Shown here: piece by piece, positions 22,448-31,428 of the stretch
How the letters are laid out: each line of letters starts with the position of its first letter
How positions within the stretch are numbered: the first letter of the stretch is position 1
Assembly: GCF_004801305.1 (NCBI RefSeq)
Contig: NZ_SSOD01000022.1
Span: 28,387 to 92,386 of the forward strand
DNA: 64,000 nt
From: Pseudothauera rhizosphaerae
GTDB lineage: Bacteria; Pseudomonadota; Gammaproteobacteria; Burkholderiales; Rhodocyclaceae
Direction: 5' to 3'
The notes under the pieces: model-generated
Seen by the model: the letters and a program-made list of their open reading frames with translations, nothing else
What the model was told of the DNA's origin: nothing
Database searches by the model: none
Program-made: the position numbers and the translations under genes

Positions 22448-23220
22448 ACGCCCTGATCCCCACGGCCGGCGACGGCCTGACCATGAGCAGCATAGACCTG
22501 CTGGAAATGGTCAATGCAGCACGGAAGCAGTTTGGTGAAACCGAGGTGCGACGCAATGACTTCGTTGCTCGATGCAAAGACGAACTGGACGGGGAGTACT
22601 ACGAAACTTTCGTAGTGAAGAATCCGAACGGGACGGAGTCCGAAGCTATCAAGATGACGCGGGATCAGTGCATGTACGTACTGATGCGCGAATCGAAGGC
22701 TGTGCGCCGTTCGGTGACGAATCGCTTGAAGGCTCTTGAGGCGCCCGCCATCCCGCAGACGCTCCCCGAGGCGCTGCGCCTGGCGGCCGAAGCCATCGAG
22801 CGAAACGAGCGGCTGGCGCTGGAGAACAAGGCGCAGGCCGAAGCGCTGGCCGAGGCGGCGCCGAAGGTCCAGGCGCTCGAACTCATCTCCGCCGGCAAGG
22901 ACTCGCTGACGCTCACCCAGGCCGCCAAGGTGTTGGGCGTGAAGATTTCTGAGCTGACCACCCGGATGCACGCGGAAGGCTGGATTTACCGCCAGAACGG
23001 CACATGGGTCGGGTACGACTACCGCATCAAGAGCGGCGCCCTGTCCTACAAGGAAGCCAACTACACCGACGAGAAGACTGGACTGGCGTGCATCAAGCCG
23101 TACTGCCACGTCACGCCGAAGGGGTTGGTGAAGCTCGCGGTAATGTTCGGTGTCGACCTGCCGAGCGGCGAGTTCGTGCCGCCGTCTCCGTCGCCGTCTG
23201 GCCCCAGGCCGCACGCATGA
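22444..23220 (+). CDS. Phage antirepressor (Rha-type N-terminus, Ant/KilAC C-terminus)
   Basis: 258 aa. Residues ~12-95 (MSSIDLLEMVNAARKQFGE to the ESKAVRRSVTNRL block) are a Rha/Ant-type domain; ~135-240 (LTLTQAAKVLGVKISELT, WVGYDYRIKSGALSYKEA, HVTPKGLVKLAVMFG) is the Ant C-terminal DNA-binding domain of P1/P22-type antirepressors. Translation is coupled to the RadC-like gene and so indirectly to the C4 RNA. Expected role: inactivate the repressor. Confidence 0.8.
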   Translation: MNALIPTAGDGLTMSSIDLLEMVNAARKQFGETEVRRNDFVARCKDELDGEYYETFVVKNPNGTESEAIKMTRDQCMYVLMRESKAVRRSVTNRLKALEAPAIPQTLPEALRLAAEAIERNERLALENKAQAEALAEAAPKVQALELISAGKDSLTLTQAAKVLGVKISELTTRMHAEGWIYRQNGTWVGYDYRIKSGALSYKEANYTDEKTGLACIKPYCHVTPKGLVKLAVMFGVDLPSGEFVPPSPSPSGPRPHA

Positions 23221-23303
23221 AAACCCTTTCCCTCTACCGCACCCTGCGCCGCGCCTTCGGGCCGGCGCGCTCCTACCGCCTCGCCCGCCTTCTGCGCGGG
23301 TGA
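23217..23303 (+). CDS. 28-residue basic peptide
   Basis: ATGA overlap with the antirepressor stop; reads MKTLSLYRTLRRAFG and ends LARLLRG. Basic and amphipathic. The coupling supports translation, but there is no other evidence. Confidence 0.35.
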   Translation: MKTLSLYRTLRRAFGPARSYRLARLLRG

Positions 23304-23308
23304 CGCCT

Positions 23309-23342
23309 GGCCCGCCGCGCATCCTGCCGCGGCGGGCCTTCC
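23309..23342. terminator. Hairpin between converging operons
   Basis: GGCCCGCCGCG and CGCGGCGGGCC form an 11-bp perfect stem (23309-23319, 23328-23338) followed by TTCC. It lies between the antirepressor operon and the converging end of the polyvalent gene. The T run is poor. Confidence 0.5.
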
Positions 23343-26300
23343 TCACTGCGCCGTCGCCGCCGCCCTGAACCGCTTCGCCACCTCCTGCGCAAACTCCGGC
23401 CCCTCCATCACCCTCGCCTGCTGCACTGCCCTGCCCGCGGCCTGAGCGCCGATCACTAGTGGCGGCGGCGTCCCGCGCATCAGCGCCGCGGCGTTCGCCC
23501 GCGAAATCCCAGACTGCTGCAGTACCTGCCGAATCTGGAACGGATTCATCCCGGCCGCCCTCGCCGCCTGCACCAGCCGGTGCATCTCGGTGAAAGCATC
23601 CTCCTGCCGGCGCTGGGCCGTCGTCCGCGCCTCCCGGATGTCCTCGGGCGACACCGCATTGACGCTGCGCAGCGTGCGCGTCAGCACCTGCCTGGCTTCC
23701 GTCATCGCGTCGTTGAACTCGAACGAGCGGTAGTAGAGCGCCGTCTTCGGGTCCATCGTGGAAGCCCGCCAGCCCAGCAGCGCCACCATCTCATCTTCCA
23801 TGTCGTAGGGCTGCCCGCTGCCCTCCCGCCGCACGCCCTGTGCTGCGAGCGTCAGCCGCTCGACGTTCCCCACGAATCCAGGCTGCAGCGCCTTGCGCAG
23901 ATGGTTGGCGATATCGCCCGCCTGGTCGAACGCAGCGGCGTTCTCCTGATACACCTTCCCGCCCGTCTCCTTCTTGTTCGCCAGCACCTGGAAGATCGCA
24001 CTCGTTGCGATGTCGGCGCCGAAGAACGGCGTCAGCATGTCCTTCACGGCGCTGGCTGCCGCATCCTCCCACGGCTGGTCGCGCAACATCGCTGTGATCG
24101 GCCGCTTCCAGTATCCGTAAGGGTCGAGGAAGCTCAGATCGAAGTAGCGCAGGTTCCCCTTCTCGTCGCGGCCGGCAAAGAGGAAGGTGGAGTTCTTCTG
24201 CCACTCCGGCGCCAGATCGCGCAGCGCCTCTTCCTCGTCGTCATCCACGCCCGCCATCGCTTTGGTCAGCGCGGCCAGGCCGTAGAACATGCCCGACACC
24301 ATCGCCATGCCCACGGCCCGCTTCATTCCCATCGCACGGATTGCCGGGTTGTCGCTCTTCAGATCGGCGGCGGTGATGCGCAGCATGTTCGCCGTGGTGC
24401 GCACGATCTCGGCCGGGAAGGACACGAAGGTTCCCATCAGCGGGAAGCGCGAGAGCCACCGCACGCCAGCCCCCACCATCGAATAGGTCGGGTAGGTGTT
24501 GCGGATGCGCTGCGCCGCCTCACGCTCGGCCTCGGCCAGGCTCATGCCGGCCTTCATCAGGTTCGCCTTCTCGTTCTCGAAGCCGATGACTTTCCAGAAA
24601 TCGTCGCCGAAACTATAGAAGCCCTGGGCGATCTGGTTGACCTGCCTCATCCCGCGCAGACCCTTCGCAATCGCTCCCTCGCTCGCCCCGAAGAGGCGCA
24701 TCACCGCGTCGACGCCGGTGTCGGCCTTGGCGTCCTCGATGTAGCGCATCATCTCGCCCGCGTAGGGCGTGTCGTAGACCACACCCAGCTTCTTCAGGTG
24801 GCGTAGGTAGGCCAGATCGTCGCCGCTGGCGTTCTGGCGCACCTGCTCGCGGAAGGCTGCGACGCTCTTCCTCATCTGGCTCAGGTCGAAATGCCCGTTC
24901 GCCAGCGCGAAGAACATCGCCGACTGCCAGTTGCGCATCGCCGTGGTCGGGGAGAGCACCGTCTTGCCATACTTCACCAGCCCGTTCGCCCGCACGATGA
25001 AGCGGTAGAGGTCGCTCATCTTCTCCTTCGCCAGCGCGTCCTTGAATGCCTGGGCCACCTCCGGGAAGGTCCATAGGCCGTTGAGCGGCGCATACACCTC
25101 GGAGCCTTCCGCGGCAATCTGCGTCGTTGCGGCCGGCGGCCGGTCTCGGCCCTCGAACAGGAAGGTTCCGACGCCAATTTCCCTCACCCGATCCAGGAAG
25201 CGCTGGTTCCAGATCAGCCGACCCATCTTCGTGGCCGACTTGGTGAAGTTCAAACGGGAGTCGGTGTATTCCCCGAGCAGCGCGCGAATCTCCGGCGGCA
25301 CGTTCTTCCGGCGCGTCAGCACGCTCAAGTCCTTGGCACCCAGCTTGCCCTCGGCGATGAAGCTCTCCATCGAGTCGTAGGCCGTGCCGTTCTTCAGAAT
25401 CTCGTTCAGCGCCACATCGGCCAGCCGCAGGGCTTCGGCCTCGCTCGTCTTGCCGTCCTCCATGTAGCCGTCGCGCAGGTAGCGCCGCGCCGCGTTGAGT
25501 GTGGATGTCGGCACCTTCCGGAACCACGTCGGATCGTCGAACGCCTGGTAGGACCGATGCACATAGGCACCGATGTTGCCCCTGATCTTCTCGTACAGCT
25601 CGATTTCATTGATCGCCGCCGCGGCATCATTGGCGCGACCTGACGACTGCGCCTGCAGCATCAGCGCGTCGATCCTGCTCTGGATGATCTGCAGGTATTC
25701 GCCGGACAGGCTGTCGATGTACTGGCGCATCGCCACCACCGCGGCGCGGGTCGCCTCCGGCAGCCCCGCCGGCACCTTTCCCGCCAGCGCCTCGGACAAG
25801 GCGCGCTGCTGCGCATCGGTCAGCTTGTCGAACGGCACGCCGTAGTCTTGCTTCACCGCCCGTTCGAGTCCGCCGACCGCATGCCGGACATCAAACTCCA
25901 CTGCCTGGAACTCGCTGTCGCGCTTGATCTTCTCCGCGAACACCGCATCGGGCAACAGACCGCCGGGCGAGAGCCAGCGGCGCAACTGCTGCTTGGCCTT
26001 GTTCCACAGCGTCCTGTCCTGTTCGCGCAGTCGGGTGTTTTCGGCCCTGAAGGGGTCGTTCTGGTTGGAACGCTGCTGGCCGGTGGCGCGCTCGTAGAGG
26101 AGCTGCGCCTGGTTGGAGATGGCAGAGGCGGTACGCCCGGCGCGCGAGAACCGGAACCGGTCATCGAACTCGTCGAACGTCCCGCGGTTGTCCGTGCTCT
26201 TGAACTGCCACGGCTCGAACACCACGAAAGCCCACGGCTTGCCGGCGTCGTCCAGCATGATGATGCCGTCGCGCCCCTGGCGCTTGAGCGCTTCCCGGCG

Positions 26301-29300
26301 CTTCGCCGCAGACTGCGGGTCTTCAATCGCCTGCGTCTCTGAGAGCTTCATCACGTAGGGGTTTTCCATCCGCAGCCAGCCGCGGTAGAGGTGTCCGCCA
26401 TCGGCGTACTTCTCGGCCACGCCCTTGTCGCGGGTGAAGAAGTGACCCATCCCCGCGGTGGCGTGGTTGGACGACAGGCCCAGCCGGCCGTTGTCGAACG
26501 CCTCGAACTCGTTGGGCGAGCCGTGCATGAAGACGATGGGTTTGCCCTCCGTCGTCTTCATCTTCGAGTCGGCGAACCACATCTTGAAGTTTTCGGAGGC
26601 GGTCACGGCCGCCAGGTCCGGCCGGCTCGCCTGCCGCCCGTCGTCATCCTCTTTCGTCAGCACATCCCCGCGCGCAGCCTGCCGCACGCCAGCCCGTGCG
26701 AACGCCACCAGATCATCCACCGTCAGGTCGCGCGGGTAGAAGCCGTGCCGCATGCCCCAGGCGCGGATCATTGCCACCCACACACGCACGATGTCGCCCA
26801 CGGGCTTGCCCAGGCGCATGTCGATCCAGTTAAGCAGTTTGCCGTCTGCCGCGCTAAAACCCGCCTGCCGGCCTTCCAGTACAGCCTGCTCCACGATGTA
26901 GGCCGCCGCCTCGCTCTGGTTGTTGGCCTCGCCGGCATCCATCATCCGGCCGGCCACGCGCGAGAGGAAATCACGTAGCGGACGTGCGAGCTTGTCGCGC
27001 CGGCCGATCAGATCCATCGCCTTCGCGTCGATCCGCTCACGCTGCTGGCCGTGGGTCGTCTCGTGCAGCAGCACGGCCGGCACGGTCTCGGCGGTCAAGT
27101 TCGGACCAACCATGAAGGTCAGGCCAGACTTCGGATCGTAGAAGCCCTGCACAGTCTCCCCTTCCGAGAAGTACTGCACCGACTCCATGGCCGAGCGCCC
27201 CGTTGCGCGGGAATACGCCTGCGCGATGCGCAGCGGATTGGTGCTGTCGATCATCACCAGCCCGCCACGCTTGCCTTCATCGCCACGCTTGAGCATCGCA
27301 TCCACGGCGCCGGCCAGCGACGGGAAGCGGGCCGCCATAGCCTCGCGCAGGGTGGCGCGGGTGATGGGCGACGCCTGGGTCGGCGCAGGACCAACCGAGC
27401 GGCGCAGGCCGGGTGCGGCATTGACAACGTCCGCCTCGGTGATTACGCTTGGGTTGAGCCTCTTGATGGTGTTCGCCTCGGGCAATTGGAGCCCGACTGC
27501 ACGAAGCCATTGAGGGGCTTTTTGTGTTTGGTAGTAGCGCAGATCGCCACGCATCCAGTTCTCGATGTCGGCAACCCTGTCCTTGCCGTAGATGCTGGCG
27601 ATCCGGTTGATGCGGTGAAAGCCGCCGCCCTTCGCATCCATGTGGATCGCCACGACAACCGGGCGGCTGCTCGCATCGCGCGCTTCCACCAGCGCAACCA
27701 ACGCCCCTTGCTCGGTACGAGAGTTGAACACCATCACCGGGTCAGCCAGCAACGCCGGCAGATTGCGCAGCACTTCAACCGGCACGTCGTGCTCGCGCAC
27801 CGCCGGCCGGCTGGCCTTGTGGATCACGCTCGACGGCATCTGAACCGGCAGCGCCTTCGCCCCCAGCGCGCGCAGCACGGCAGGCGTGTCTCCCACAGTC
27901 AGATCAGTACGCGGCGCGGTCTCTGCTGCTGCGATGCGATCCACCGCCTGCGCGAACTGCTGCGCGTCGTATGCGTCGGGAGTGAAAGCGGCTCGGCCGG
28001 CGCGCGAGAAGCGCAATCCTCCCGTCTCGCCCTCTTCGTACTCGATGGACTGCACCGGCGCCTGCTGCCCGGTCTGCGCATCGAGCCAGTCAAGGAACGG
28101 CGCACGCCGGGCCGCCAGGTTGCCGGCTGGAATCCCCGCAGCGTCGTACAGCAGGCGCTCCACCTGCGGCACGCTGGTGCGGAACTTGTAGTTCGGCGCG
28201 GCCTCGATCTCCGCCACGCGCTGCCCGGTGAGCGCCGCCACGATCTCGGCGCGCGCCTGCGCGTTCTCCGGTCCAGTCAGACCATCCGGAGAGCCGTTGC
28301 CGTCGGTGCGATCGAGCAGGATGCGCAGCGCCTGGCCGAGCGGAGAGCCGGCTTCCGGCGGCGCTACTGCCGCCCGCCCGCCGTCCGCTGCTCCAGCAGA
28401 TTCAACCGCTGCGCCGCCGGCCACAGGTCCTGCGGAAGCGGATTCCACTCGGCCCACGGCGGGCACATCAGGCTGTTGTGGTGCAGCGCCTGTGCCTCGG
28501 TCCAGGTCAGCGCCTGCTTGCGCACCGCTCGGCGTAGCCACTGCGGCATCGGTTCGGTCGTCAGGGCTTGCGCCATCTTGGGATCCTTGGATTTGTGCGG
28601 CAGGAACCGCAGTGAAGCGGCCGGCCACCTTCGGGTGAGGAACGACGGTATAGGGCTCGCCGCGCTCGCGCGACCAGCGTTCGGCGGCGCGTGCAGCACC
28701 GGTTTCGGTGAGCGGCATCGCCCGCGTGGGCTGGGCCTGTTGCGCTGCTCCCTGATTGGATTCGGGCGCCACCAAGGCGGCCACGAACCGGCCCTCCCGC
28801 TGCGGATGGGGCATCGCCACCCACTCGCCGCCGGAGCGCTCGCGGTTGCGCGCCGCCACACGCTGCGCCGCCTCCATCGTGCCGAGCGGGATGCTCATGC
28901 GCTCGATGCTTCGGGCGGGTTCGGGCGCGACTTCGGTCGATTGACCACCACCAGAATATCCAGCAATGGCGCGGGATTCCGCTTGGTCCACGGGGGTGTT
29001 CGCCGCCATCCGATCAGCACCACCGGATGCCGCCGCATTCGGCTCCTGCGCGGCGACCTGCTGGGCAAGCTGCTGCGTCGCCCCGCCATCGACCGCCAGC
29101 GCCGCCGCGGCTGAGATCGGGCCGTCCGCAGGATTGATGCCCATCTGCTCGGAAGGCCTGCGCGCGGCCTGCAGACGCCGGCCCGCCTCGATGTTCCGCT
29201 GCTGCTTCGCCATGCGTTCATCAATCTCCGCATGGAACAGGTCGATCTCGTACCGGCTGGTCGTGCTCTTCGGGCGGCCGTTCTCGTCGAGGATGACTTG

Positions 29301-30572
29301 AGGTTCGACCTGTTCGCGGAGCGCAGCTTCGACGTCCCGCCGCCTGGTTGCAGGGCTCTGCACCATCTCTTCAGGGGCGGCTTGGCCTCGGCCAGCCTCG
29401 AACTCCGCGCGCTGACGGTACAGCTCCGCAGCGCGCGCGTCAGCCGCAGCCACTTCGTTCTCGCGCTCGACCTCGGCCTGCAGGATCTGTTCGTTCGGCG
29501 TGCCGGTGCTCACCGGGGCGGGCAGCAGGCCGGCGGGCTCATCCACGAACTCCGGCTCAATGGTCAGCCCGGCGGGCTCCTGCTGGCCGGCATCCGAGCG
29601 GCGTGCCGGCAGCACGTTCGCACCCGCCCCCATCGCGCCGCCGGCAATCGCCCCTTCCACCGCTGCACGCGGCACGCCTTCCATCAGGTCGCGCCCTTCG
29701 GCCCAGTTCTGCCACATCTGCTCCTGCACGGACTGCGGCAGTTCCTCGAACGCGCCCTCGCTCAGCGCGCCGCCGAGCATCCGGCGGACCAGCCCCTGCG
29801 GCGGGCGATCCGCCGCCAGTCCGCCGGCAATCGCCGTTTCAGGATCGACCACGCCCAGCCGCTGCGCCAGCCGGCCACCGGCATATCCCAGTCCAGCAGT
29901 CAGCGCTCCGGTACCAGCCGCCGCTGCAGCGGCCCGCCGGGGATCGACGCTCTCGTCGATATGGCTCATGGTCTGGCCGGCAGAGATGGCACCTTCACCG
30001 CCCGCGCCAGCAATAACCGCCTGGCGGGCTGCCTGCGCAGCGCCCGCGGCGCCGGCAGCGGGGCGAGCGACGGCCCCCGCCATGCGCCCCACGGTCAGCG
30101 CGCCGCGCCCGATAAAGCCGCCGGCCGCCATCCCCGGCAGGGATTCCGCCACCAGCCCCGCCACGTTGCCGGGGTTGCGCAGGTAGGCGCCGGCCACGTC
30201 CGCCGCGCTGCCCTCGTCCCACGCCTGTTCGATCTCGGCAGTGCCTGCCTGGCGCTGCGGGCTGTACTCGGCGCGCGCCTCCTCGGCCCACTTGCCGGGC
30301 TGGAAGCCGGTCGCTTCGCCCAGGGCGTCAGCCGCCTCGCTCACGTAGCGCTCGCCGGTGATGGCCGCCACCGGGATGTCGGCGAGGCCCGTCAGCGCGC
30401 CGGGCAACTGCTGCGCACCGCGCTTCACGTCGGTGGCGAGGTCGCCGGCAAGGGAGGTGTTCTGCTTGGGCGAGGCAGTCCCAGCCAAGCCATCATCGAA
30501 CTGATCAAAGAAGTTGCCAGCTGCTGGCGCGGCATCCTCTGCGTCGAATTGATCGAAGAAATTCGTCGCCAT
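23343..30572 (-). CDS. Giant polyvalent virion protein (PBECR/MuF-C, metallopeptidase, ART, LPD38)
   Basis: 2,409 aa, presumably packed in the virion and ejected into the host. N terminus: two NFFDQFD motifs (residues 4-10 and 20-26), then a Gly/Ala-rich, partly hydrophobic region. About 890-1040: a MuF-C/PBECR-like nuclease-type domain (LPALLADPVMVFNS, NRIASIYGKD, WLRAVGLQLPE). About 1165: zinc peptidase motif LLHETTHGQ. About 1340-1450: ADP-ribosyltransferase-like domain (FMHGSPNEFEAFD, GHFFTRDKGVAEKYA). About 1790-2150: LPD38-like region with hydrophobic segments (FPLMGTFVSFPAEIVRTTANM). Last gene of the late operon. Domain names follow published polyvalent-protein families recalled from memory; boundaries are approximate. 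Confidence 0.8.
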   Translation of the reverse strand: MATNFFDQFDAEDAAPAAGNFFDQFDDGLAGTASPKQNTSLAGDLATDVKRGAQQLPGALTGLADIPVAAITGERYVSEAADALGEATGFQPGKWAEEARAEYSPQRQAGTAEIEQAWDEGSAADVAGAYLRNPGNVAGLVAESLPGMAAGGFIGRGALTVGRMAGAVARPAAGAAGAAQAARQAVIAGAGGEGAISAGQTMSHIDESVDPRRAAAAAAGTGALTAGLGYAGGRLAQRLGVVDPETAIAGGLAADRPPQGLVRRMLGGALSEGAFEELPQSVQEQMWQNWAEGRDLMEGVPRAAVEGAIAGGAMGAGANVLPARRSDAGQQEPAGLTIEPEFVDEPAGLLPAPVSTGTPNEQILQAEVERENEVAAADARAAELYRQRAEFEAGRGQAAPEEMVQSPATRRRDVEAALREQVEPQVILDENGRPKSTTSRYEIDLFHAEIDERMAKQQRNIEAGRRLQAARRPSEQMGINPADGPISAAAALAVDGGATQQLAQQVAAQEPNAAASGGADRMAANTPVDQAESRAIAGYSGGGQSTEVAPEPARSIERMSIPLGTMEAAQRVAARNRERSGGEWVAMPHPQREGRFVAALVAPESNQGAAQQAQPTRAMPLTETGAARAAERWSRERGEPYTVVPHPKVAGRFTAVPAAQIQGSQDGASPDDRTDAAVATPSGAQAGADLDRGTGAAPQQPDVPAVGRVESASAGPVAGGAAVESAGAADGGRAAVAPPEAGSPLGQALRILLDRTDGNGSPDGLTGPENAQARAEIVAALTGQRVAEIEAAPNYKFRTSVPQVERLLYDAAGIPAGNLAARRAPFLDWLDAQTGQQAPVQSIEYEEGETGGLRFSRAGRAAFTPDAYDAQQFAQAVDRIAAAETAPRTDLTVGDTPAVLRALGAKALPVQMPSSVIHKASRPAVREHDVPVEVLRNLPALLADPVMVFNSRTEQGALVALVEARDASSRPVVVAIHMDAKGGGFHRINRIASIYGKDRVADIENWMRGDLRYYQTQKAPQWLRAVGLQLPEANTIKRLNPSVITEADVVNAAPGLRRSVGPAPTQASPITRATLREAMAARFPSLAGAVDAMLKRGDEGKRGGLVMIDSTNPLRIAQAYSRATGRSAMESVQYFSEGETVQGFYDPKSGLTFMVGPNLTAETVPAVLLHETTHGQQRERIDAKAMDLIGRRDKLARPLRDFLSRVAGRMMDAGEANNQSEAAAYIVEQAVLEGRQAGFSAADGKLLNWIDMRLGKPVGDIVRVWVAMIRAWGMRHGFYPRDLTVDDLVAFARAGVRQAARGDVLTKEDDDGRQASRPDLAAVTASENFKMWFADSKMKTTEGKPIVFMHGSPNEFEAFDNGRLGLSSNHATAGMGHFFTRDKGVAEKYADGGHLYRGWLRMENPYVMKLSETQAIEDPQSAAKRREALKRQGRDGIIMLDDAGKPWAFVVFEPWQFKSTDNRGTFDEFDDRFRFSRAGRTASAISNQAQLLYERATGQQRSNQNDPFRAENTRLREQDRTLWNKAKQQLRRWLSPGGLLPDAVFAEKIKRDSEFQAVEFDVRHAVGGLERAVKQDYGVPFDKLTDAQQRALSEALAGKVPAGLPEATRAAVVAMRQYIDSLSGEYLQIIQSRIDALMLQAQSSGRANDAAAAINEIELYEKIRGNIGAYVHRSYQAFDDPTWFRKVPTSTLNAARRYLRDGYMEDGKTSEAEALRLADVALNEILKNGTAYDSMESFIAEGKLGAKDLSVLTRRKNVPPEIRALLGEYTDSRLNFTKSATKMGRLIWNQRFLDRVREIGVGTFLFEGRDRPPAATTQIAAEGSEVYAPLNGLWTFPEVAQAFKDALAKEKMSDLYRFIVRANGLVKYGKTVLSPTTAMRNWQSAMFFALANGHFDLSQMRKSVAAFREQVRQNASGDDLAYLRHLKKLGVVYDTPYAGEMMRYIEDAKADTGVDAVMRLFGASEGAIAKGLRGMRQVNQIAQGFYSFGDDFWKVIGFENEKANLMKAGMSLAEAEREAAQRIRNTYPTYSMVGAGVRWLSRFPLMGTFVSFPAEIVRTTANMLRITAADLKSDNPAIRAMGMKRAVGMAMVSGMFYGLAALTKAMAGVDDDEEEALRDLAPEWQKNSTFLFAGRDEKGNLRYFDLSFLDPYGYWKRPITAMLRDQPWEDAAASAVKDMLTPFFGADIATSAIFQVLANKKETGGKVYQENAAAFDQAGDIANHLRKALQPGFVGNVERLTLAAQGVRREGSGQPYDMEDEMVALLGWRASTMDPKTALYYRSFEFNDAMTEARQVLTRTLRSVNAVSPEDIREARTTAQRRQEDAFTEMHRLVQAARAAGMNPFQIRQVLQQSGISRANAAALMRGTPPPLVIGAQAAGRAVQQARVMEGPEFAQEVAKRFRAAATAQ

Positions 30573-30687
30573 TCCCTACTCCTTCCTGCTCAAACGTACA
30601 GCGCTGGCCGTCAATCGCCACGATCACCGCACCCCACAGCAGCCGCAACAGGCGCGGCGACTTGTCGATCAGTTCCAGTGCGCTCAC
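30505..30687 (-). CDS. Small protein overlapping the polyvalent gene start
   Basis: 60 aa from a GTG that overlaps the stop of the preceding membrane gene (GTGA). Reads SALELIDKSPRLLRLLWGAVIVAIDG, then polar. Its last 68 bp overlap the start of the polyvalent gene in another frame, so it could couple translation. Unknown function. Confidence 0.45.
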   Translation of the reverse strand: MSALELIDKSPRLLRLLWGAVIVAIDGQRCTFEQEGVGNGDEFLRSIRRRGCRASSWQLL

Positions 30688-30812
30688 TTCGCCTTCCACG
30701 CCAAGAGCAGCCCAACGATCCAGCCGAGCGGCGTCAAGGCCATGACCACAAGCCACACCCACAGCAGAACGAAGCGCCAGGGCGGCAGGTCTTTGATGGC
30801 CGCAATCACCAT
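30684..30812 (-). CDS. Small membrane protein
   Basis: 42 aa. MVIAAIKDLPPWRF is followed by a ~24-residue hydrophobic segment (VLLWVWLVVMALTPLG, IVGLLLAW) ending KAK. ATG overlaps the previous stop; stop overlaps the next GTG. One or two membrane helices. Confidence 0.5.
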   Translation of the reverse strand: MVIAAIKDLPPWRFVLLWVWLVVMALTPLGWIVGLLLAWKAK

Positions 30813-30925
30813 TCGCGCAGCACCCAAAGCAACGGCGTTGCCGCCAGCATGAGGATCGCCAGGCCGATGCAGAACCGAAGCCATGGCGACAAACCCGCCT
30901 CAAGCTGAAGTCCGTCCTTGTTCAT
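30806..30925 (-). CDS. Small membrane protein
   Basis: 39 aa: MNKDGLQLEAGLSPWL then a hydrophobic helix (FCIGLAILMLAATPLLWVL). It begins a chain of three tiny overlapping genes leading to the polyvalent gene. A second-holin or ejection-related role is possible but unsupported. Confidence 0.45.
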   Translation of the reverse strand: MNKDGLQLEAGLSPWLRFCIGLAILMLAATPLLWVLREW

Positions 30926-31080
30926 GTGGATTCCCCCTGTGAATGTGTTCGGTAGCAGCGGGAGGGCACCGTCCCCCTCCCCGCTGGTAAATCAAACTGG
31001 ACGCGATGCCCCCGTCAGCAACACAGCAAGGCCGTTCCGATAGGCTTGCGCCGTCCGTCCAGCGGTGATATGAAGCGAGG

Positions 31081-31428
31081 ATGCATAAAACCATCCTCGC
31101 TTTCTTTCTGGCCTTGCCTGTAGTCGTCCAGGCTGCGAACTACGGCACCTGCCTTCTCGACAAGCTACCCGGCACCGCCAACGACGTAGCCGCCAACGCC
31201 ATCGTGCAGGTCTGCCTGGCGGAGAACCCCGGCGGTATCCAGGCAGTCGCACAGGGCTCCGGACGGGGATGGTTCAGTCACAAGTCTGGTGCCGAATGCA
31301 CGGCCAAGCTCGCCGCCGACACCCGGAGCAACCGGGCGGCGGCGTTGATTCGGCAGGCGTGCGTGAAGCTGTACGATGAGCCGAACTTTTTCGACCAGTT
31401 CGACCCGCCTGCTCAACCTGCCAGATAG
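31081..31428 (+). CDS. Small secreted protein with C-terminal NFFDQFD motif (moron)
   Basis: 115 aa with a clear signal peptide (MHKTILAFFLALPVVVQA, cut near residue 18) and four cysteines in the mature part, suggesting a periplasmic disulfide-bonded protein. Residues 102-108 read NFFDQFD, the same heptapeptide as twice at the N terminus of the polyvalent protein 2.4 kb away, but written with different codons. It is the only plus-strand gene inside the late block, so it is likely expressed from its own promoter in the lysogen. Confidence 0.7.
   Translation: MHKTILAFFLALPVVVQAANYGTCLLDKLPGTANDVAANAIVQVCLAENPGGIQAVAQGSGRGWFSHKSGAECTAKLAADTRSNRAAALIRQACVKLYDEPNFFDQFDPPAQPAR

Noticed and set aside
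22300..23346. Long minus-strand frame opposite the antirepressor
   Set aside because: Composition is Arg/Gly-rich shadow coding; the plus strand holds two recognised genes with ATGA coupling.
27051..29114. Long plus-strand frame of 687 codons opposite the polyvalent gene
   Set aside because: Arg/His-rich antisense shadow; the minus frame contains recognisable domains throughout.
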